DNA of 64,000 nt from Micromonospora nigra (GTDB lineage Bacteria > Actinomycetota > Actinomycetes > Mycobacteriales > Micromonosporaceae): the NCBI RefSeq assembly GCF_900091585.1, contig NZ_FMHT01000003.1, forward strand, positions 3,773,501 to 3,837,500, in the 5' to 3' direction. The notes below the pieces were generated by a model. The model worked only from the letters and a program-made list of their open reading frames with translations, did no database searches and was not told where the DNA came from. The position numbers and the translations under genes were made by a program. Every line of letters begins with the position of its first letter. The first letter of the stretch is position 1. Shown here one piece after another: positions 58,743-64,000 of the stretch.

Positions 58743-60029
58743 ATGCCAGTTTCTCTGATCCGCCGCCGTCGGGGCCTCACGCTGTCGGCCATGACGGCCA
58801 TCGTCGCCGCCGGCGTGGGCGTCGCTACACTGATCTTCAGTGCGACCGGTGCCAGTGCTCAGCCGGCGCCGGTCGGTCTGGGCACGGCGGCGAACTTCTC
58901 TGTGTTGGCCGGATCCACCGTCACCAACACCGGGCCGAGTTTCCTGGCCCAGGATCTCGGTGTCCATCCGGGTAACACGGCGACGGGCTTTCCACCGGGC
59001 ATCGTCGCCGGTGAGGTCCATCTCGGTGATGCTGTGGCCCTGCAGGCCAAGGATGACCTGACCACCGCCTACAACGACGCCGCCGGGCGTACCCCGTTCA
59101 CCAACCTTCCCGCGGAGCTCGGTGGTCTGACGCTGACACCCGGCGTCTACCGGATCGGTGCCGCGCAACTGACCGGCACGCTGACCCTCGACAGCCAGAA
59201 CAACCCGGCGGCGGTGTTCATCTTCCAGATCGACTCCACGCTCACCACCGCCTCGAACAGCAGCGTGGTGTTCATCAACGGCGTCTCCGCCTGCAACGTC
59301 TACTGGCAGATCGGCAGCTCGGCCACGATCGGCACCGGCACCCAGTTCGTGGGCAACATCCTGGCGCAGACCTCGATCACCATCAACACCGGCGCCACCC
59401 TGCAAGGCCGCGCCCTGGCCCGAACCGGCGCCGTCACCCTCGACACCAACACCATCACCACCCCCCTCTGCATCCAACCAACCGGCACCCCCACGGCGAC
59501 GCCCACCGCCACCCCCACGGCAACTCCGACGGTGACGCCCACGGTCACCCCCACGGCCACGCCGACCGTGACGCCCACGGTCACCCCCACGGCCACGCCG
59601 ACCGTGACGCCCACGGTCACCCCCACGGCAACTCCGACCGTGACGCCCACGGTGACCCCGACGGTGACGCCCACGGCCACGCCGACGGTGACTCCGACGG
59701 TGACGCCCACGGTCACCCCGACCGTGACGCCCACGGTCACCCCGACGGTCACCCCGACGGTGACGCCCACGGCCACGGTGACGCCCACGGTCACGCCCAC
59801 GGCCACGGCCACGGCGACCGTGACGCCCACGGCCACGCTGACGGGCGCTCCGACCGGCCAGCCCACGCGAGCGCCCACCGCGCGCCCGACCGCCACCCGC
59901 ACGGAACTCCCGGTCACTGGTGGTAGCGGCAGCGGCACGCTGACCGTACTCACCGGCATCGGCGGGACCGCCGTCGCCACCGGTGCCGCCCTGCTGCTCC
60001 TCTACCGCCGCAGGACATCGCAGTCCTGA
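58743..60029 (+). CDS. LPXTG-anchored ice-binding-like protein (DUF3494)
   Basis: The 428-residue protein has a signal peptide ([20 protein letters not shown], cut near residue 39), a DUF3494 beta-solenoid domain (about 45-245: [40 protein letters not shown]) and a Thr/Pro linker of about 120 residues. The sorting signal has LPVTG at 389-393, a hydrophobic helix ([20 protein letters not shown]) and RRRTSQS. DUF3494 domains bind ice or act as surface adhesins. The motif implies sortase attachment to the wall. The start is preceded by GAGGG. Nothing shows a cold-specific promoter. Confidence 0.9.
   Translation: MPVSLIRRRRGLTLSAMTAIVAAGVGVATLIFSATGASAQPAPVGLGTAANFSVLAGSTVTNTGPSFLAQDLGVHPGNTATGFPPGIVAGEVHLGDAVALQAKDDLTTAYNDAAGRTPFTNLPAELGGLTLTPGVYRIGAAQLTGTLTLDSQNNPAAVFIFQIDSTLTTASNSSVVFINGVSACNVYWQIGSSATIGTGTQFVGNILAQTSITINTGATLQGRALARTGAVTLDTNTITTPLCIQPTGTPTATPTATPTATPTVTPTVTPTATPTVTPTVTPTATPTVTPTVTPTATPTVTPTVTPTVTPTATPTVTPTVTPTVTPTVTPTVTPTVTPTVTPTATVTPTVTPTATATATVTPTATLTGAPTGQPTRAPTARPTATRTELPVTGGSGSGTLTVLTGIGGTAVATGAALLLLYRRRTSQS
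59490..59846 (+). repeat. Tandem repeat coding the Thr/Pro linker
   Basis: Units of six and twelve bases (ACGCCCACGGTC, ACCCCGACGGTG and variants) repeat about 30 times and encode TP-[VA]-TP chains inside the surface-protein gene. The region is prone to length change. Confidence 0.9.
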
Positions 60030-60035
60030 CCGGAT

Positions 60036-60070
60036 GGACCCCGGTGGCCGGTCACCGGCCACCGGGGTCC
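60036..60070 (+). terminator. Terminator after the surface-protein gene
   Basis: GGACCCCGGTGGCCGG and CCGGCCACCGGGGTCC form a perfect 16-bp stem with loop TCA just after the stop codon. Confidence 0.8.
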
Positions 60071-60207
60071 GCACCGGGTGTGACCCGGTCAGACCTCCCG
60101 CACCTCCAGCACCCGGGTGGTGGGGGCGACGTGTCGGTCACGGCGGGGAGTATCGCAGCGCCGCCCGCCGCCCGCCGCCCGCCGCCCCCGGACGCGGTCC
60201 TGCCGGA

Positions 60208-61056
60208 TCAGCCGGGAAGACCGACGGCCTTCGCGCTGGCCGCCCAGAGGCGGGCGGCGAGCTGGGGATCGGCCGCCCTGCGCAGCGGTCGGCGCAGCCG
60301 GCGATCGTGGTAGTAGCCACCGTCGGTGAGTCGGGACCGGTCCTGGTGCGCGAGCCAGACCAGCGTCTCGGCGCCCTTCTCGGGGCTACGCAGCAGCGGC
60401 AGCATCCGCATGCCCCACTCCACCAGTCGGCTGTCGCTGCCGAACCGGGTCCGCACCACGCCCGGGTGGAAGCAGTACGCGCCCACGTCCGGCCAGCGTC
60501 GGGCCGCCTCGGCGGTGAACAGGATGTTCGCCTGCTTGCTGGTGCCGTACGCGCTCATCGGGCGGTAGCGGCGCAGCGGGGCGTTCAGGTCGTCCGGGTC
60601 GAGGCGCCCGCTGCGGTGGGCACCCGAGGCGGTGACCACCAGCCGGCCGACCCGGTCGGCGAGCAGGTTGCTGAGCAGGAACGGGGCCAAATGGTTGGCC
60701 TGGATCGACAGCTCGAACCCGTCGACCGTGGTGAGCGGCTGGAGCACGATCGCGCCGGCGTTGTTGACCAGCACGTCGATCCGGTCGTACGCGGTCCGAA
60801 GCCGCTCGGCCAGGCCGCGTACGTCGTCGAGGGCAGCGAAGTCGGCGCGGAACAGTTCGGGGCGCTCCCCGGAGACCTCCCGCACCTGTTCGGCTGCCGC
60901 CTGCAACCGGGCGGGGTCGCGACCGACGAGTACCACCTGGTCACCGCGGTACGCCAGGTCCACGGCGGCGGCCAGGCCGATGCCGGAGCTGGCTCCGGTC
61001 ACCACCACGAGTCGACGCCCAGTGAGATCTTCCACAGGTCCATTCACCCCGGTCAC
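60208..61056 (-). CDS. Short-chain dehydrogenase/reductase
   Basis: The 282-residue protein has the SDR pattern LVVVTGASSGIGLAAAVDLA, DVLVNNAGAIVLQ, SANHLAPFLLSN-type helix (IQANHLAPFLLSNLLADR), VVTASGAHRSGR and the active-site YGTSKQANILFTAE. The C-terminal half (YCFHPGVVRTRFG) follows the retinol-dehydrogenase-like or WW-domain-oxidoreductase-like group. The substrate is unknown. The GTG start is the first of several possible GTGs. It diverges from the CoA-ester lyase gene. Confidence 0.87.
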   Translation of the reverse strand: MTGVNGPVEDLTGRRLVVVTGASSGIGLAAAVDLAYRGDQVVLVGRDPARLQAAAEQVREVSGERPELFRADFAALDDVRGLAERLRTAYDRIDVLVNNAGAIVLQPLTTVDGFELSIQANHLAPFLLSNLLADRVGRLVVTASGAHRSGRLDPDDLNAPLRRYRPMSAYGTSKQANILFTAEAARRWPDVGAYCFHPGVVRTRFGSDSRLVEWGMRMLPLLRSPEKGAETLVWLAHQDRSRLTDGGYYHDRRLRRPLRRAADPQLAARLWAASAKAVGLPG

Positions 61057-61163
61057 GGCACGAGGTTACCGTGGCGTCACCACGCCCTTTGGGATCGTTA
61101 AGTTTCCGGAACCTCGTCTGTTTGGCGTCGGCGTGCCCGCCGGACGCTGGAAGGAGCGCATCC

Positions 61164-62120
61164 ATGGCCGCAGTCGGTCGTCCCCGCCGGTCCTGCCTCG
61201 CCGTACCCGGCTCCAGCGTCAAGATGCTCGGCAAGGCCCAGGGGCTGCCTGCCGACCAGGTCTTCCTGGACCTGGAGGACGCGGTCGCCCCGCTGGCCAA
61301 GCCGGACGCCCGCAAGAACATCGTGGCCGCGCTGAACGAAGGCGACTGGGCCGGCAAGACCCGGGTGGTCCGGGTCAACGACCTCACCACCCCGTGGACG
61401 TACCGGGACGTCATCGAGGTCGTGGAGGGTGCCGGTGCCAACCTCGACTGCATCATGCTGCCGAAGGCGCAGAACGCCGCCCAGGTGCACTGGCTGGACA
61501 CGACGCTCACCCAGATCGAGAAGACCCTCGGCCTGGAGGTCGGCCGGATCGGCATCGAGGCGCAGATCGAGAACGCCGCCGGCCTGGTCAACGTCGACGC
61601 CATCGCCGCCGCCTCGCCCCGGGTGGAGACCATCATCTTCGGCCCGGCCGACTTCATGGCCTCGATCAACATGAAGTCGCTGGTGGTGGGCGCGCTCATC
61701 CCGGACTATCCGGGCGATCCGTACCACTACATCCTGATGCGGATCCTGATGGCCGCCCGGATGCACGACAAGCAGGCCATCGACGGCCCGTTCCTGCAGA
61801 TCCGGGACACGGACGCGTTCCGCGAGGTGGCCAAGCGTTCGGCCGCGCTGGGTTTCGACGGCAAGTGGGTGCTGCACCCGGGGCAGATCGACGCCGCCAA
61901 CGAGGTCTACCAGCCGGCGCAGGCCGACTACGACCACGCCGAACTGATCCTCGACGCGTACGACTACTACACCTCCGAGGCCGGCGGCAGGCTCGGCGCG
62001 GTGATGCTCGGTGACGAGATGATCGACGAGGCGTCCCGCAAGATGGCGCTGGTGATCGCGGCCAAGGGTCGGGCCGCGGGGATGACCCGTACCTCGACCT
62101 TCACCCCGCCCGCCGAGTAG
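61164..62120 (+). CDS. CoA-ester lyase (CitE/malyl-CoA lyase family)
   Basis: The 318-residue protein has the HpcH/HpaI barrel: RRSCLAVPGSSVKMLGKAQG, VFLDLEDAVAPLAKPDARKN, CIMLPKAQNAAQVHWLDTTL, GIEAQIENAAGLVNVDAIAA and WVLHPGQIDAANEVYQPAQA. The acidic metal ligands of the family are present (E in EAQIEN, D in GPADFM). It probably cleaves malyl-CoA or methylmalyl-CoA, as in the ethylmalonyl-CoA pathway. The ATG has AAGGAG upstream. No other genes of that pathway are in the window. Confidence 0.9.
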   Translation: MAAVGRPRRSCLAVPGSSVKMLGKAQGLPADQVFLDLEDAVAPLAKPDARKNIVAALNEGDWAGKTRVVRVNDLTTPWTYRDVIEVVEGAGANLDCIMLPKAQNAAQVHWLDTTLTQIEKTLGLEVGRIGIEAQIENAAGLVNVDAIAAASPRVETIIFGPADFMASINMKSLVVGALIPDYPGDPYHYILMRILMAARMHDKQAIDGPFLQIRDTDAFREVAKRSAALGFDGKWVLHPGQIDAANEVYQPAQADYDHAELILDAYDYYTSEAGGRLGAVMLGDEMIDEASRKMALVIAAKGRAAGMTRTSTFTPPAE

Positions 62121-62132
62121 GGCCCGGACGTC

Positions 62133-62188
62133 GGTGCCGCCCCCGCTCACGGCCGGGGCGGCCGCCGTCGTCGCACAGGGGCGGCACC
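62133..62188. terminator. Convergent terminator with a long loop
   Basis: GGTGCCGCCCC and GGGGCGGCACC form a perfect 11-bp stem with a 34-base loop between the lyase and DUF4190 genes. Confidence 0.5.
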
Positions 62189-62195
62189 CGCCGTC

Positions 62196-62780
62196 TCAGT
62201 AGCTGCTCGTCGAGGAGGACGAGATGGCGAAGAGGAAGATCCCGACGTAGAACAGGATGAACACGACCAGCAGGGCGGTGACGATCCAGCCGACGATGAT
62301 GGCCGCCTTCGCCAGCCCTTCGCCGCCCTCGCCCGTCTCGCGGATCTGCCGCATGGCGACATGTCCCATGATCGCGCCGACCGGGCCGGTGATGCAGGAC
62401 GTGAACCCGACCAGGGACAGCACCAGGGCGGCGATGGCCAGGCCGTTGGTCTTCGGCGGCGGCGCGTACCCCGGGTAGGGGGCGTAGCCGGGGGCGGGGT
62501 GACCGGGGGCGGGGTAGCCGGGAGCCGGGTAACCGGAGGTGGGATAACCGACGGGCGGCGGGGGCCCGTCGACCTTCGCCCCGGCGTACGGGTCGACCGG
62601 CGCGTACGGGTCGGCAGACAGGTGTGACTCGACCGGCACGTGGGACTCGGCCGGCACGGGTGAGTCCGGTCCCGCCGGCTGGGTGGGGACGGGCGGACCG
62701 CTGGCCGGCAGGGTCGGGTCGACCGGCGGGCTCGGGGGCGGGGCCGACCACGGATCGTTGGTCGGCGGCGGGTACGTCAT
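62196..62780 (-). CDS. DUF4190 membrane protein with Pro-rich N-terminus
   Basis: The 194-residue protein starts with about 110 residues rich in Pro, Tyr and Gly, including repeated GYPAPG units. A DUF4190 domain follows: [40 protein letters not shown] and [20 protein letters not shown]. Such proteins are abundant in actinomycete membranes and of unknown function. The ATG directly follows GAGAGCCCCC. A second DUF4190 gene occurs at the right edge of the window. Confidence 0.85.
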   Translation of the reverse strand: MTYPPPTNDPWSAPPPSPPVDPTLPASGPPVPTQPAGPDSPVPAESHVPVESHLSADPYAPVDPYAGAKVDGPPPPVGYPTSGYPAPGYPAPGHPAPGYAPYPGYAPPPKTNGLAIAALVLSLVGFTSCITGPVGAIMGHVAMRQIRETGEGGEGLAKAAIIVGWIVTALLVVFILFYVGIFLFAISSSSTSSY

Positions 62781-62896
62781 GGGGGCTCTCCGTTGCGTCG
62801 CGGGTGCGCCGTCAGGGTAGTCACCGGAGCAAAACCGGTGGCCCGTCCACCGGGTGCCGCGTTGCCCGGACCGCCGGCATTGGGCAGGATCTCGGC

Positions 62897-63805
62897 ATGG
62901 CGATTGACGCGCGTGCGGCGGACCGTCCGGGGAGCCGGCCGAGGCGGGACGCGAGCCGTCCGGGGGTGGCTCGGCGCAGCCGCGCCTCCACCGGCCCGGC
63001 CGCCTCGTCCGACTCCGACCAGCCCGTCGCCCTGCCGGAGCCGGTGACCATGCGCCTCGACGGCAGGGTCGCGCTGGTCACCGGGGCCGGCAGCCCCGAC
63101 GGCATCGGCTACGCGACGGCCCGCCGACTCGCCGACCTGGGGGCGCGGGTGGCGATCGTCTCCACCACGCGTCGGATCCACGAGCGGGCCGGTGAGCTGG
63201 GCGTGACCGGTTTCGTGGCCGACCTGACCGACGAGTCGGAGGTCGGCGCGCTCGCCGACGCGGTCACCGAGCAGCTCGGCGACGTCGAGGTGTTGGTCAA
63301 CAACGCCGGTCTGGCCAGTCGCGCCTCGCCCGAGGTGCTGCGCCCGGTCGCCCAGCTCAGCTACGAGGAGTGGCGTGCCGAGATCGACCGGAACCTCACC
63401 ACGGCGTTCCTGTGCAGCCGGGCGTTCATCGGCGGGATGGCCGAGCGGGGCTGGGGGCGGGTGGTCAACCTCGCGGCGACCGCGGGCGCGGTGAACGCCC
63501 TGCCCACCGAGTCGGCCTACGCGGCGGCGAAGGCCGGGGTGGTGGGGCTGACCCGTGCGTTGGCGATGGAGATGATCGCCGACGGGGTGACGGTCAACGC
63601 GGTGGCCCCGGGGACGATCCACACGGCCGCCTCGACCATGGCCGAGATCAAGCAGGGCCTCGGCACTCCGGTGGGCCGCCCCGGCACCCCTGACGAGGTG
63701 GCGGCGGCCATCGCTTTCCTCTGCTCGCCCGCCGCGTCGTACATCACCGGCCAGATGCTGGTGGTCGACGGCGGCAACAGCGTCCGCGAGGCGCAGTTCC
63801 GCTGA
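62897..63805 (+). CDS. Short-chain dehydrogenase/reductase (FabG-like)
   Basis: The protein is 302 residues from the ATG at 62897. It has a basic, disordered N-terminus of about 50 residues and then a complete classical [53 protein letters not shown], the active-site [20 protein letters not shown] and [20 protein letters not shown]. An ATG at 63050 just before the Rossmann strand is an alternative start with a GGAG; the upstream one has AGGA. The substrate is probably a 3-oxoacyl or similar ketone. It is a lone gene. Confidence 0.87.
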   Translation: MAIDARAADRPGSRPRRDASRPGVARRSRASTGPAASSDSDQPVALPEPVTMRLDGRVALVTGAGSPDGIGYATARRLADLGARVAIVSTTRRIHERAGELGVTGFVADLTDESEVGALADAVTEQLGDVEVLVNNAGLASRASPEVLRPVAQLSYEEWRAEIDRNLTTAFLCSRAFIGGMAERGWGRVVNLAATAGAVNALPTESAYAAAKAGVVGLTRALAMEMIADGVTVNAVAPGTIHTAASTMAEIKQGLGTPVGRPGTPDEVAAAIAFLCSPAASYITGQMLVVDGGNSVREAQFR

Positions 63806-63808
63806 GCC

Positions 63809-64000
63809 TCACACGGTCCTCTGGTCCACTCCCACCCAGAACATCAGCGTCAGCAGGCCGCAGCACACCAGCAGGTACAGGGCGGTGACGACATAGCCGA
63901 GGACGAGACCCCACGTGGCGAGCTGGTCGCCGTCCTCGCCGCTCGTGCGCAGCTGCCGCTTCGCCAGGTGGCCGAGGACGATGCCGGCGGGCGCGAACAC
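63809..64000 (-). CDS. DUF4190 membrane protein, partial at right edge
   Basis: The last 63 residues of a minus-strand gene: GIVLGHLAKRQLRTSGEDGD, then a helix LGYVVTALYLLVCCGLLTLM. The frame is open to the window edge, so the start lies outside. The sequence resembles the DUF4190 domain of the gene at 62.2-62.8 kb and suggests a duplicated family here. It converges on the SDR gene, with only three bases between the stops. Confidence 0.75.
   Translation of the reverse strand: MFAPAGIVLGHLAKRQLRTSGEDGDQLATWGLVLGYVVTALYLLVCCGLLTLMFWVGVDQRTV

Noticed and set aside
59490..59846. CRISPR-like regular repeats
   Set aside because: Units are 6-12 bases, in frame, and encode a Thr/Pro linker; there are no spacers.

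Overview
The window is high-GC actinobacterial DNA. Gene content, start-codon habits (many GTG starts, ATGA/GTGA overlaps) and gene order point to a Micromonospora-like actinomycete. About 65 protein genes can be supported, plus one tRNA 3' fragment, several hairpin terminators and a few candidate operators and promoters. Everything is read from the sequence and from memory of protein families; no database search was run.

Region A (1-13.95 kb) is an accessory defence island. It starts with a truncated TPR regulator, then a type I restriction operon (hsdS, hsdR, YgjP-like metallopeptidase) whose hsdM is missing from the window. A scrap of an IS110-type transposase and a nested inverted repeat follow, then an unusual HTH-N6-methyltransferase-TRD fusion with a tiny membrane partner. 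The main system is a complete type III CBASS locus: TRIP13-like ATPase, a 156-residue protein of unknown family, a HORMA protein, a CD-NTase and an S-4TM pore-forming effector, all in one overlapping minus-strand operon. A divergent helix-turn-helix gene plus ImmA-type peptidase gene resemble the CapH/CapP control pair of other CBASS loci. The island ends at a 3' tRNA fragment (13915-13948), which looks like an attachment-site remnant.

Region B (14-18.8 kb) holds a secreted HAF-repeat protein, an SCP2-like protein, a glycogen-debranching-type glycosidase and an isochorismatase-fold protein that appears to lack its catalytic triad.

Region C (18.9-34.3 kb) looks like one divergent gene cluster around a shared 0.6 kb promoter region. 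The left arm is a seven-gene nucleotide-handling operon: methyltransferase, kinase-cytidine deaminase fusion, APH-like kinase, two dCTP-deaminase-like proteins, HprK-like ATPase and double NUDIX protein. The right arm carries an ABC exporter, a nucleotidyltransferase, an unknown protein, an SRPBCC protein, a class III aminotransferase, an acyl-CoA dehydrogenase, an ACP, a ketosynthase and a thioester-reductase-like SDR. A plausible but untested reading is that the right arm makes a modified fatty amine or amino acid on an ACP, while the left arm makes or disposes of a nucleotide-derived partner.

Region D (34.3-64 kb) is chromosomal core: ClpP with a ClgR-like regulator, a potassium channel, 2-oxoacid:ferredoxin oxidoreductase (KorAB), an orphan nuoA, the folP2-DivIVA-tag-DUF3117 block and the O-methyltransferase-htrA-tatB-mrp-DUF1003-MgtE_N block (both recall the Rv1207-Rv1232c order of Mycobacterium tuberculosis). 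A leucyl aminopeptidase, a PaaX/enoyl-CoA hydratase pair, an LPXTG-anchored ice-binding-like protein, a CoA-ester lyase, two SDRs and DUF4190 membrane proteins complete it.
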